Assembly (NCBI RefSeq): GCF_901709675.1 | Contig: NC_051102.1 | Location: 3,331,912 to 3,395,911, forward strand | DNA: 64,000 nucleotides | Direction: 5' to 3' | DNA from: Syngnathus acus | Taxonomy: Eukaryota; Chordata; Actinopteri; Syngnathiformes; Syngnathidae | Part shown: piece by piece, positions 41,474 through 54,700 of the stretch | How positions within the stretch are numbered: the first letter of the stretch is position 1 | Layout: the number at the start of each line of letters is the position of its first letter | Translations under genes and position numbers: made by a program | The notes under the pieces: model-generated | Told to the model about the DNA's origin: nothing | The model's input: the letters and a program-made list of their open reading frames with translations, nothing else | The model's database searches: none

Positions 41474-44093
41474 GCAAATCCCACTCAAAACCCCCCAGAA
41501 TCCGCTGTGGCACTGTTCAAATCATCCGGACGCTACTGTTTGGCTACTTGTGCAGACTGTCCACCTAGCTGCTTAGTTTATATGCTAACATCCTGGTAAT
41601 GGTGGTACGTCATCGAGCGTATTTAGATTAACTTGTTGGTGTTTGTCTCGCTTGTCTCGTTATTGGTGACGTACTTAAAAACCTCTATCGTAGCAAAGAA
41701 AATACTTGAGAATTGTAAGAGAAAAACAACAACCTTCTGCGCCGTGCATACGATTAGCCGGCTAGCCACTTTAGGTACAGGGAGAGTACAAGCTCAAGTT
41801 TCCTCGATTGCTCGTGTATGCAATGTTCGCCTGGCTTTCCACATACGACCCTCTAGTGGATAGGAGTAGAATTGCATCATTAGTTATCCATAGAGCAACA
41901 CACCTCCCCAAAATATCAGATTAGGGGAATATTAAATACATTAACAAGATATTTCCCAAAGTTCTGTTGCATTGTAAAAAAAGTTAATTATTAACCTCAT
42001 TTAAATAACAGAATTGGAAAAAAATGTTGCTGTATTGCAAGTAAATAGTAAAAGAAAAAGTAAAAGAAAAAGAAATTAACAATGGCAACATAGTGTGTTA
42101 AAAAAACGAGTGGTATATCCTTTAAGTCCATTACAGAAATAACATTTCCTCCTGTATCTTTTTCTTTCAAATTGCATTTCCTTAACATAACAAACAAGGC
42201 AGTAGGTCACATCCGCAAAATGTAGGCAGTGACTTCGCCAAGAAAAGCCCTGTCTTGTCAATCAAACATCCGCCTGGACGCAGCTTAGCAAATACAACGC
42301 AAGCAGCAATAACTTATTCATACTAACAGTTTATCCATCCAGCTACTTATTTTTCCATTTTTTACCTCCATGTGGCCGGTGTATGGGGTCCACGCAACAT
42401 AGACTTTCCCATGTTTCTGTTTGTGGAAGAAATTCACATGTACCATTATGGGGCACAGACAGGATTTAAAATAAAGTTTTCAGCAAAGAGGAAAATGACT
42501 GGATACATCAAGGAATGAATTGCCTGAGAGGTTGCTCTACTTACATGTTTACTATGTGACTCAAAACTATGGAAAGTGTGCGATACATATTTGTCTCGGA
42601 TTTTACCATCAATGGTTTCTGCCACTGACTCAACATACACAGAAAAATATAGTTGAATTAATATAATGTATCATATAGTAATATGTTAACTTACACATTT
42701 ATATGTCATCTCCCCCCATAAGTTTGGCTTAGTTTGCTTCCCTCTGTTTTTTTTGTACCAGTGGTGGTGAAAAGCTTGCCTTCTTTATGTCTCTGCTTTT
42801 CTTCTTGCCCTGCCTAGAGTTTCTCTTTTAGGGCCCACTTCCTTGTAATAAGGAGGTTGTGTGTGTGATTAGAGGAAATACGTTGGTCGGTCAGAGGTGG
42901 CTAACAAGAGATACTAAGTTTGTGATTAAAGGAAGTAATGAATAGAGTGACGTTTGTGTGTGCCTACCAAAAGAAGTGAGAAGACAAGTGTGGGCCCTGG
43001 GGTCATCGTGGTCAATACGGACAAGCTCAGATGAAGGCTAATCTTAGGAGGTCCCATTACAGTGGGGGGTGAGGCCCTGGTGAAGCAGACTATTCAGACC
43101 CTCTTACACATACTGTGCACTCTTTTATCACTCTCTTCCTCTTCTGTATCTTGCCCATCATCCTCTTTTTTTCCAGTTTTTTTTTTTTACTCTAAATCCT
43201 ACCCCTTCCTTTTCTTTTACCTTCAACATAGTTGCAGTTGGGTTTCAAAGGGAACTTCTACGGTAGAAAAAGAATGTTGAGCTGGCAGATCTCTCAGACA
43301 GGCAAACTGGGATTGTGGAATTCCTATCTCCCAATCTGTTGTTTTTTTTTTCTTCCCCCTTTGGGGGCCTCTGAAATAGCTTGCTGCAATCCCACCCCCT
43401 TGCCCCAATCTTCATCTCTGGCTAAGGTGGTAGTATTTGCAAATTGAGCCTGACAAAAAAAATGTTGGATATGAGGTGTGTAACAGCATCAGCTGTCTGT
43501 TCTGCAAAATCTCTCATGAAGTTGCATGGTGTAAATAACACAAACCTGTATTTTAATGCGTGGGAGGTGATTCACTGTTTGTTTCATATATAGCATCAAG
43601 ATTGGCAGCACTCAAGTTTTTTATACATTATTTTGTGGGTGAAAACTTTTATTTTTCTGGAAACATCTCAAGTAGGTCCACCTGTCTTTTCAGTTACACA
43701 CAAGTCAGCAATTTTCTTTTTCCATTTGTAAGGTATATGTCAACGTAATACTGTACATTTAATCACTTTTCAAAGTATATCCAGGTAATTGTATATGTGA
43801 GTTATTTTAACTACATTAAACTCATCTGTATTTAAATAATATATTTCAGGCTATAGTTACTGAAAGTCATTTTTAAAATATTCATTTACACAATTGAAAC
43901 ATTGGAGAATGTGCCATGTGCAAAAAAAAAAACATAGGAAGGAATTTTCAGGGAAATTCTTCTTCACCTGATGCTCCTCTGTGTTTTTCAGTCCCAGGAG
44001 CACAGGAGTTTGGTAACATATTTGTTTTATAAAAAAAACTATCTTCATGTGCTGGACAGATGTTTTGCCTGTCTACTGAGGAGAGCCAGAGAA

Positions 44094-44200
44094 TGAACGA
44101 GAAGGAGAGATCATTAAAGGAATAGGGGGGAGGCAGTTGGTGAGGTAAAGGAAGAGAGAGAGGCGGGGGGGGGGGGGGGGGTGGAGAGAGTGGTAACAAA
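44094..44200. repeat. Purine-rich tract with poly-G run
   Basis: A GA-rich strand broken by a run of about 20 G at 44164-44181 and followed by gagagagtgg. It lies upstream of pappa2. Confidence 0.85.
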
Positions 44201-45029
44201 GGAAAGCTCAAACACCGTTATGTTTCAGGAGGAGCACACACATGCACGCACAGCCTGCAGTTCTCGTGAATACAATTACATCATGCATATTTTGAAATTC
44301 ACCAAGTAGCTACAATGACGAATCCCCAATTCAGTAGCAATGCAATTTGAACACATTTTCTACTACATTGCGTCGGCCACATAGTACAATTGCCTTGGTC
44401 ACATTCTTGGAAAACAGGGAAAAACAAAATTTTTTAAAACACACTTTAGTATTATTTTATTGTGTCTTTTTCCTTCTATTTACTTATATGTACAAATTGG
44501 CAATGTTGGAAAAATAAGAACATTTAACAGCATTTAATTAAACAAAACAGCAGGCTATTTTGCAGATGTAATAAGAAACGTAGGCTTCTGCAATAATATA
44601 ATCGTATAACTGAATAATCTTTGAATCGTCAAGTGCCGAATGCTCGGACAGACATAAAATCTTGTTGGTGAAGGGGAACTAACCTAAGTTGTAAAGGAGC
44701 AATGCATTACATTGAACTGAGATACAAACAAATGCACTGTGACGAAATAATCAAGGACAATAGCATGGACATGTCATTAAACTAAACTTAAAGCTCTATT
44801 ACAAGTAACCGATATGTGTGACTGTATTATTGATGTGCGACACGGATAATTCATACATCATTAACTTTACTGGCAGTTGCCTCAGGCATCGGGGGGATAC
44901 ATGGGATTGTGGCGGAGAGAGTGGTGGAGGATTTCCCCTTTAAAACAAAATTATGAGGCATAGGTAGGACAGCCTCTTCCACCACACTTTCCCCACTGGT
45001 GATGTAAGGCCAGACTGGGGCTCCTGGGA

Positions 45030-45090
45030 GGGGGGGATCAGAGAGAGCAGAGAGAGAGAGGAGAGAGAGAAGAGAGGGAGGGAGAGAGAT
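45030..45090. repeat. (GA)n-rich purine tract before the pappa2 first exon
   Basis: A stretch of gagagag units with ggg interruptions, roughly 250 bases before the putative first pappa2 exon end. Such polypurine tracts are common near vertebrate promoters; a regulatory role is only inferred. Confidence 0.8.
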
Positions 45091-45337
45091 CCTAAATTGC
45101 ATGGAACGTGGAGAGAAGCAGCCCTCTATGAAGTGCTAACAGACGTACACCACAACCAAGAGGAGAAGACACATGGAACAGGATGGGGCTTTATTGGACT
45201 AATACTTGTGTCCCCGTTCATTGATGATCGCTGAGCTCTGCTCTGACACCTTGCATCATCTTGCATTTGGAAAAGCAGATTTATTACTCTGATTCACCTT
45301 GCAGTCACATTTTGGACCTTGGACACACTACATCACA

Positions 45338-45345
45338 ATGGTCAG
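45338..45345 (+). CDS. pappa2: Possible 8-nt first coding piece of pappa2
   Basis: ATGGTCAG is followed at once by a gtaaaa donor. Joining it to an acceptor ending caaag at 45782 keeps the frame into the ATG at 45793 and would add six residues (MVSSKN) in front of [11 protein letters not shown]. The acceptor is weak. The alternative is that this is 5' UTR and translation begins at 45793. Confidence 0.4.
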
Positions 45346-45792
45346 GTAAAACATGACATTTTGTGGCTGAATCAAAAATTGTCAATTTGGGAACCACACA
45401 CACATTAGTGTTTAATTAAGTTGGAAATTTTCTCGTGCTCTATTGACACCTGAAAAAAAGTAAGGAATCTTTCTGAAAATCAAGAGAAATGTTGCCCCTG
45501 GAAAGTAACCACGAATGGAAAGGGGGCAAAACAATGCACTGAAACTGAGGTTTTTCGCAGAAGTAATAATCATATTTTTTGTGAATTTGTGATAAACTAA
45601 CCCAGACAACCAAAATATAAATGGTAGAAATAAATTATTATAATTAGTTACCTTTCCTAACAACTGAAATCTTCAATTTCCTCTAAAGCACCTTTTTTCC
45701 TTTGTGGAAATTAAGCAATAATAATTGCAACAACAAGGATTTGTGCATCACCTTTATTTTTACTCAAATATTCCATTCAAAGTTCCAAAAAT

Positions 45793-48700
45793 ATGCTGTC
45801 CATCAATCTCCTCGCTCTGCTCCTCGTCCTTACTACCAACACATGGCTGCTAAACTCCAACCCACTGAACCGGTACAAACGTGGCTTGGCGCAGCGTGCA
45901 GACGAGGAGTTCTCCCGCCTCGCCGGTGAACCTTGCGCTGTCTCCGGCTCCCGGAGAGCCCTGCAGCAGCCGCGATCCTTCTCCCCGGCTCAACACCGCC
46001 ATTCAGTGGCCAGTCCGAGGACCAACCGGCGACAGCTCCATACTGCCACAAGCGCTCCTGTTGGTTGCGAAGGAAGGTGCAGGTTTGACACCCCGGTGGA
46101 GAAGGGAACTCGGGGTGCTTCACAACTGAGAAAGGAGCCTGATACTTTGCCTGGATATTTTCACCAAAATAGAGACACTCAGCCTTGGATCTTATCACAA
46201 CAAGATGAAAGTCAAAGTCAACCATCACGGGGCTCCAGGTTTGAACGCAGCACCCACGAGGGAAACTCGAGCTCCCCTGGAAGTTCAGCTTCTCCAAAGC
46301 TACCGGTTCCTCAGAAAATCCAACAAGATGACAGCATTAGAGCTTCCAGTGGTCTGGAGGATGGGAACGAGGACTTCACCGGAGATGTTGATCCTTCCAC
46401 ACGCCAGTCTGTCAGCAGCACGTCTTCATGGGTCAAACCCGTGCCAACGGTGCCCCCCTCTTGGATGACGACCCTGTACTTCACCGGGCGCCAGGAGCAG
46501 CTGAGATTGAAGCCCTCTGCAGGGATAGAGCTCCCCAGGGAGAAGTTTAGCTTGGAGCTATGGCTGAATCCAGAAGGTGGGCAGAGCAACCCTGCAGTCA
46601 TTGCAGGTGGGTCACAGCTGATCATACAATTTTGCTAACTTTCTCATACACTGAATTTATTTGAATTTGCTGCATTTGATCAAAACACGTGGCCCCGTTT
46701 TTCCGCTCTCTCTCATATTTGTGTGTTGTATTTTAAGCCACTTTAAGAACCTGTGGTGTGGTCAGACTGGCAAACATTTTACAAGTAGAAAAAATAAGTT
46801 ATTCTCTTTTTTGTTTGGAATGACTTGTAAATATTGTACACAACATTGTACACAACAGGTTGCTTTTCTGTTTCAATGCAGTAACATTGCAAGCTTCACA
46901 TATTTAAGTTTAAATAATGAACATATTTGTTTATTTATTATTTTATTTTTAACATATGTACTACTGTTTTTTCTGATAAGATAGGGTAGGAAATATTACT
47001 GTCAACACACCCCTCATAAAGGAGCTCAGAAATTTTTTGGGAGCCAATCCTGCCTGATTATCGGAGTGTGTGTACGCCGCTTTGGCCTACTTCCAGCACA
47101 TTTTCAAAACTCACAGTAAACAAATATTTTGAGCTCAAACCAAAAACAACGTTCCTGTGGTAACCAGTGACGCATCGACCGCAGACACATCCAATGAAAA
47201 TATGCAAGGAAAACATGGCAAAAGATGTGATTTGCTGAAAGGCTGTGGTGAACAGATAAAAAAAAAAAAAAAACGTTTCTGGAGAAGCCACAACCTGTTG
47301 CGGTCACAGCAGGTGGCTTCAGGGTAATCGTGTGTGTTCATATGGGTATAAATATTTGTGTTTTCAAAGTTAGAGCCCTTTTCCACTTTAAAGTGACTAA
47401 AAGGCCAGATATGGAATGCAATTTACAGCACTACAACCAACATTGTGCAACACAGTGACCTCATGTTTTCCCAATCTGTTAAAATACTGCAAACCAATCA
47501 GTCGTAACTAAATTCTTGAGAAAGTTGCGTGACCAACAATAAACAAGAATCAATTGGAAACGGTATTTTATATTTACTTAGGTTGTTTGTTGGAGTCTAT
47601 AATTTGCCTGGTGATCCAAAACATAAAATTAAATCTAAATGTGTGAATTTCTAGTTCATTTTCATAGCACTGTGTATGTACGTGGATTTAGGTTTTTCTT
47701 TAATCCTGCAGAATTCCACTGTGTGCAAGCAACCTGTTTTTCTCATTCAATGATGAATACCACTGTCAACTGCTCATTTGAAAGCGTAACACGTACATCA
47801 CACAAATTAAGGGGAATAAAAGCACGTGGGTGCACCTCCTGAGCAGTCTTGATAGCGAGTTAGACCTCAAACTGTTATGTCTGCTCAAATTTACTCTGAT
47901 CAAAGATCCAACACTGTTTCTCCTTCATTGCCTTTATTTGTGGCCAGAAGGAATCTGAAGAAAAAAAAAAAAAGAAGAAAATGAGTAGACAGCAAGGTGA
48001 AGCACTGGTTAGCACGCCCACCTCATAGGAGGTGCGTGTTCGATTCCACCCTCGGCCCTCCCTGTGTGGAGTTTTGATGTTCTCCCCGTGCCCGCGTGGG
48101 TTTTCTCCAGGCACTCCGGTTTCCTCACAGATCCAAAAACATGCTTAGTAGGCCGGTTGAGCACTCTAAATTGCCCCTAGGTGTGAGTGCGAGTGCGAAT
48201 GGTTGTTTGTCTCTGTGTGCCCTGCGATTGGCTGGCAACCGGTTCAGGGTGTTCCCCGCCTACTGCCGATAACTGCTAAGATAGTCCAGCACGCCTGCAA
48301 TGGATGGATGGAATAAAAGCTGAATCTCCACATAGGATAAGTGGTTTAAAAATTGAATGGATAGATGTATGGATGGACAGATTGATGGATGTTTATAGTA
48401 AGCCTTTTTTTATTTGTATCGTTTGGAATTTTAATTGCGTCAAGGAAAATGTATGGCTTTCAAAGCACTGTGTTTGTACTTGAAGTGATCATTCATTTAA
48501 CTCATCTTCTTAAATACGTTTATGTATTATCTTTTTTCCACAGTTACCCAATTTACACACATCCACAGACAGGGTTGTGAAGAGAAAAGGGGTTCCCTGA
48601 CCTTTTGTTGTCCCACGGTTTGACATCTGTGCAACAGATGTAGTCATGTGTCTGTCTGCTGCAAGAGCAGACCAAAACATCCAGGCCTTTCTTTGGCAGT

Positions 48701-51700
48701 CTGAAATGTCTCTGTTCTCATTACTTTTCTGTTCTGTTCCTGTGGTTCTGTATATTCTCTCTAGCCGTTCTGTCAAAGTATTCTCTGTGTCTGAATGACT
48801 GGAAATACTTGAAATGTCTTTAATTTCATTACATTTCTTTAAGGCCTGCAGCACACAAACCAAGGCAGTCGAATGTGACTAATGCGTGTTGGGCAGTGTG
48901 CGGAATTCTGTAGCCACTTTTCATATGTGTCAGACTGCCAGTCATGAGTTTTGCTTCAAATCAATATATGAATCACAGATTAAAATCTTCACAGTGACAC
49001 ACACGCTGAATCAAAAAGTCCATGCCAGATCCAACTGGCCGGCAACATGTTCTTATCAATACAATGTCCTGTATATCTGTATATAGTTTAATCTAAAGGT
49101 ATTAGAGAGGACCTTATTTAGAATTTATTTTGTCTCAAATTTCTCCCCACATACCGTGGATGGACTGTTAATAGGTCACCTTAAAATATATATATTCTCT
49201 CTGTTGGACCAGAACCAATCGTGAATAATGACAAGATTGGTCAGTTAACTTGTCAATCAATCTGTTTTTCGTGTTTTATCTCCTTGTTTATATCCATGCT
49301 TGCTCACGTCACTGCGTCAAGTACTCCGCATGCGTATACTATTTCCCACAACAAAAATGAGTTTCATTATACAGTCCTTTTTTTGCCTCTGTGTTGTAGG
49401 TGTCTATGACAACTGTTCCCATTCACTGAGTGAGAAGGGCTGGTCAGTAGGAATTCGCACCATGGATTCTGCAGGCACCAAAGATGCACGGTTTTACTTC
49501 ACGCTTCGCACAGACAGAGCCTTGAAAGCTACCACTGTTGTTAACCACCAGCAGTACAGAGCCAATGTTTGGACTCACCTGATTGTGACTTACAATAGCC
49601 ACAACATGACCTTGTATGTTGACGGGGCCAAGGTATGTAGTATATGCACTTTTAGCACATTTTGCATGCATTTTGCATGCATTTTGTCTTCATTATTTAA
49701 GTACCATGTAACACGTCTTCATCTTAATACTGTATATATTGTGGTCAAATTACAAAATTGATTTTAGAATTAAAAAACTATGGATTCAATTGTTTGTCTT
49801 ATCTTCTTGGCTATAATTTTCCTCTCAGGTGGGAGAAAGCAATCTCCAGTTGGGAAATCTCTATAGCCCCTTCATGAAGTCCTGCAGAACCTTCATCCTG
49901 GGCAGTAACCAACCAGAGCAGGGACAAGGCTTTAGAGGCCAAGTAGGAGGCATAGTCTTGTGGGACTATGCCCTAACTCATGAGGACCTGCAGATGCGAC
50001 CTCTCCCAAAGATGGAGCCTCTTGTGGCTCTGTGGGCTGACTTTACAAATGTAGTTATCTTGGATTTTGTCTCTCATCACTTGGGCCATATCAACACGTA
50101 CACAGAAAGATTTCAAGGTTTCAAAAAATATCTGGCTATTAAGAGAAATTTAGCTCATCAGAGGCCTACAAAAGAAGGCATCAACTACTCATTTTGTCAA
50201 CTTCGCTGCTCGCTGTATCGTGTTTAAAACCAAGGCTTGTCTACCAGTATGAGTTAGTGAAAGAAATTGTGTACGTGTCGACATTGCCAAGTGTCTCATT
50301 TGATATTCACACTAAAGTAGACTGCTGCAATTTGTTGCAGTATCATTTATTATCTTTACTTCCTGTTTTAAGGTGGAACAGATGTGGACTCCTTACAAAG
50401 TTGGATTTCATCCAGCTGTCATCACCACTCCAGTCCCCGATTTAGAGCTTGTCTCCTCTTTTTTGCCACCACCCTGCGGGCTTACACCTTGTGACAACAC
50501 TGACATAATTTCTGGCTACAACAATTACTGGTCGCTCCGTTCACCCAAACACGTCCGCTACAGGATTATTAACCTCTCCAATGATGATGGCGGAAACCCA
50601 ACTGTGGTACAAGCACAGATTCACCTCCAACACCAGGCTTTGATTGATGCCTTTCGCCCTTACAATATCACCCTAGAGTTGACTGTACACACAGTTCAAA
50701 ACAGTAGCCTCCGGCAGCGTTTTATTCTTAGCAACTGTCGAATTGGGAAAATTGGAAACCGCCATTGTGATCCAGAATGTGACCACCCAAAGACAGGCCA
50801 TGATGGAGGGGACTGCCTCAGGCTAGGGCCCTGCTACAATTGGAAGAGACAGGATGGAGTTTGTAACATGGAATGTAACAGTATACACTATGACTATGAT
50901 GATGGAGACTGCTGTGACCCAGAAGTGACAGATGTTCTCAAGACCTGTTTTGATCCAGAGTCACCCAATAGGTGAGTTAACAAATGTTATACATTTCAGT
51001 ATGTATGACCTTTGTGATGCTAAGCGGTTTGGATAATGGATGGCTGGATGTTTGGTGCATGGAAGATAGGTACTGCATACTTTGAGTTGTCAATATCACA
51101 TTTTGGAAAGAAAGCTAATCAGCAGTTCTGGTGGAGCACTGCCTATCCAATACAGCCAAGTTGCCACAACTTCAGTAGGGATTAACCAGCAAAGGTGTAA
51201 AATCCAGCTCGGTCCAGAAAGTAAAAACCATGCCACAGTTTGGCTTTGGCTACAAGTACTTGTAATCAACCAGCAGGTAAAAGAGAAAGCTCCCAAGGTT
51301 ATGCTAAATCTTGTTTTGTTTGTTAATTATATATTGTGTTCGGAGTTGTAACACAAAGGGCAAAAATAAATAACATCCAATTTTTTGTGTTCTTTTTGGT
51401 TTGTGGCTGCTTTTTACAAGAAAAACAAACTTTGTGTTTATTCCACTCTATTTCTGTTGTCACATGGGTGCGAAGATCCTTGTTGACCAGTCACGGAACT
51501 TATAACTTATCATACTTAGTTCTAAAGTAGATATTTGATGCCACAACATTCCTTTAGGTGTCTCGTAAAACCTTCTTCAATGGGTCACAAAAAAACCGAG
51601 TGATTCTTAGATTCAACCGAATTAGATAAAAACAACATATTTGCACTAAAACAGGCTTTAATTGTAGGCATTTTCTTGTCCTAACATGATTGAAGTTGCT

Positions 51701-54700
51701 TTTTATCTCATTTGGTGCTGAGTTGCAATTTAGAAAAGATATTATGAAGTTGAAGACTATAAATTCTCAAGTAGTTAGGAAAATAATGTTACACATGCAA
51801 TGTTTATTCCCCCCCCCCCCCCCAAAGTAGAACAGCTGGAGACCTGGTGGTATAGACACACATAAATTTGAATGATTAGTTTTTATGACCAAATGTTTCC
51901 CTCTGGAGGACTTAGGAACGTTAAATTCATAGGAGTGGAATAAAATTATATAGCTACTACTGTGGTAGATCTAGTGTTGCGTAACAGGTTCTGATCCTTT
52001 AGCTGCAACTCTTTAAAAGTTCCATGATTTACACGGATGGCACGGATATTTACAAATGAAAAACATTCCCTGTGCATCACCACTACAGGATTATAGTGGT
52101 GGTCTATTAGTCATACTTTGTACCCCACTTGTGAAAAATTGGATTATTTATTATCGAGTCAGTATTTCCGGTTAGAAAATCCTTCCCTTTCACCATAAAC
52201 ATGAACATTTTAATATGCTGGGGATACATAAAAATGAGTCGTTAAAATGCGGTCCATTTGACTGTCAGAACTGAATGTTTCTGGAAAATGTATGGTCTTC
52301 ACTAGTCTGACTTAAGTGCAGCCAGAGTTGTTTCGGCTCTCACTCAGGTGTGAGAACTGAAGCAACTCTTAGCTGTCTCTTTCTAATGACTGGCGGCGGA
52401 TCTTTTGCCCACAAACTGTACATAAGTAAATTCAGACAATTACAAAAAAAAACATACATTTGAGAATACAGTTGTGAGACCAAGAAAAAACTTTTTTTTT
52501 TCCAGGAATAAAGTTGAAATATGAAAAAAGAACATTATCAGGTCAAAAGTCAGAATACAGTGATCCTTCGCTACTTTGCGTTTCACTTTTCGCGAATACG
52601 CTACTTCGCGGGTTTATATGTGACGGGAGAACGATGTTTAAATACAGACAAACTCAGAAATCTTACAGGAATAATAATAATAACAATAATACTGATTTTA
52701 CTGGAAAAGATACGTCATAATTCCTTGAGGATTAGGTCACAATATTACAAGGACAAAATGTTTTTCGGAAAATAAAGTTGTCATGTGACAAAATGATGTA
52801 CTTTTACCAGACAAAGTCAAAGTATTACAATTATTATGTACGTAAAAGTGAAAAATAACCTGTACCTAAATAAGTTTAAAAACAAACAGCTCTTAAAGAT
52901 GAAATTCAAATATATTGTAGTATTTGAAAGTTAAATACAACTGATCTGTATGATGCATTGATTCTTTTGTGTACCACTAGAGGGAGCCCACCTACCGCTG
53001 GTGCTACTACTATCAAAGTTTGACAATCACTCTAAGGGAAACCTTAACTCCGATGTAGGCTTTGACAAAAATTATTGACACCCCTGCCATATATGATAAC
53101 ATGAAAAAAAATATCTTGGCCCTTCAACTGTGTGTGTGTGTTAAGGGTTTTGATATGTTCAGAGGCAGCGTGTAGATTTTCTTTTTATCTTTTAATGACA
53201 TCTAGTGGTGAAGTAATAGAATACAATGACCTACATTTGAAGCGAGTGTATTTTGAAGCACGCACACTACGGTGCCAAACTTTACAACCCTCCCACTAAT
53301 TTCTTCAACATTCTGTCATCATTAATCAGCATTATCTGTGATCGGGTGATTTGTCTCCTTCGGGTATCCATAGCAGAAAGATGGCAGCGAAACATGAGAA
53401 ATTGTGAGGCATGACCCATGTAATATAATTATTTGACCTCCAATTTTGTAAAAGAAAAAAAAAAAGATAGAACATGCATATTAGTATAGAAATTAAAAGA
53501 AAACTTTTACACTCTCCCTTCAAGTATGAATGATTCTCTTTCCTGAGCCCCTTTCTTATAATCCTTAGTTGATACATAAAAATAAATTCTCATGTTTGAA
53601 TGTTTCGAATCAGTATGTCTTTCTTTCACCTTTTCACAGGGCTTATATGAGTGTGAAAGAGCTTAAAGAGGAGCTTCACCTGAGTGGCAGCGAGACCCTT
53701 AATGTTTTCTTTGCCAGCAACTCTGTACGAGAAGAGCTGGCAGGAGCTGCAACTTGGCCATGGGCAAAGGAAGCACTTACGCAACAAGGTAATTAAATAA
53801 TATTACTTCCACCAAATAACTGTTTTGTCACCATGTTAGTTATGTTACTATGCACACTGAACAAAAAAATAGAAACACATATAAACACAACACTTGTTTT
53901 TGCTCCTATTTCTCGTGAGCGATAGTCAAATATCTAAAACTTTTCATTCTGTCTAAATTTCTGTTGTGCTGGGCTACCTAACAATTTTCAGTCTCAAATT
54001 AAAAACTGAGTCTTAAGAAGTTTTTTTTTTTTTTTTTTTTTAGAGTTTTAGACTCCTGTCATCTTTGACGGTTTAGGTCAGTCTTTTCCAAGCTTGGCCT
54101 TAAGACAATTACGTGTTTGACATTATCGTAAGTCTTTCCAGTCTTCGTGGTGACTTGAAACAACCAACAACCAATAGATGAGCTCTAACAATAACGTAAA
54201 CAAAAACGTTGCCAACAATCACAAGAGCGGCATAAAGGGAGGGGAAACACCGGTGAAAATGTGACTCCTCCGTGAAAATCGAAAGAGGAGCAGAGACAGA
54301 GTGAAGATTCACCGCTTAAAATGACAAAAACTATGAATGAAAGAACAAGATTTAAAACGTGAAATGTGCATAGTTCTTGCCCTCTAATTTTTTCCTTCAG
54401 TTTCTGCATTTGGCATCTTCTGTTATGGTGTATGCTTTGTATTGTCCAAATGAGATGGAGAGAACAAGATGGTAAAGATTTCCTGGCATATTGCCTCTTT
54501 CCTCTCCCAATCATTAAACCACTTTCCACTGAAAAGGGCAAACCAACCCAACAACAAAATGCAGAAATGCCAGTGTGAGCGGCGTACAGTTGCCACCCAT
54601 TCCCACTATGCAGCTGTTCTTAATATATTTATTACCTTTCCTCTTGTTTATGCCACCACTATTCACTAACATATATCACAACTAACACTAAATCAAGGAA

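Larger units (their letters stand above)
41474..45337. other. Intergenic region between divergent cop1 and pappa2
   Basis: The left end holds the cop1 promoter and 5' UTR, the right end the pappa2 promoter and 5' UTR. Between them is AT-rich sequence with pyrimidine-rich stretches (43120-43220), poly-G and GA tracts, and no recognisable gene. ORFs in this interval are short and unlike any family I know. Confidence 0.5.

Noticed and set aside
41474-41488. Extending the cop1 start upstream to the TTG at 41486-41488
   Set aside because: TTG is not a normal vertebrate start. The first in-frame ATG is at 41471-41473.
45833-46297. 154-aa minus-strand ORF
   Set aside because: It is the antisense shadow of the first long pappa2 coding exon.
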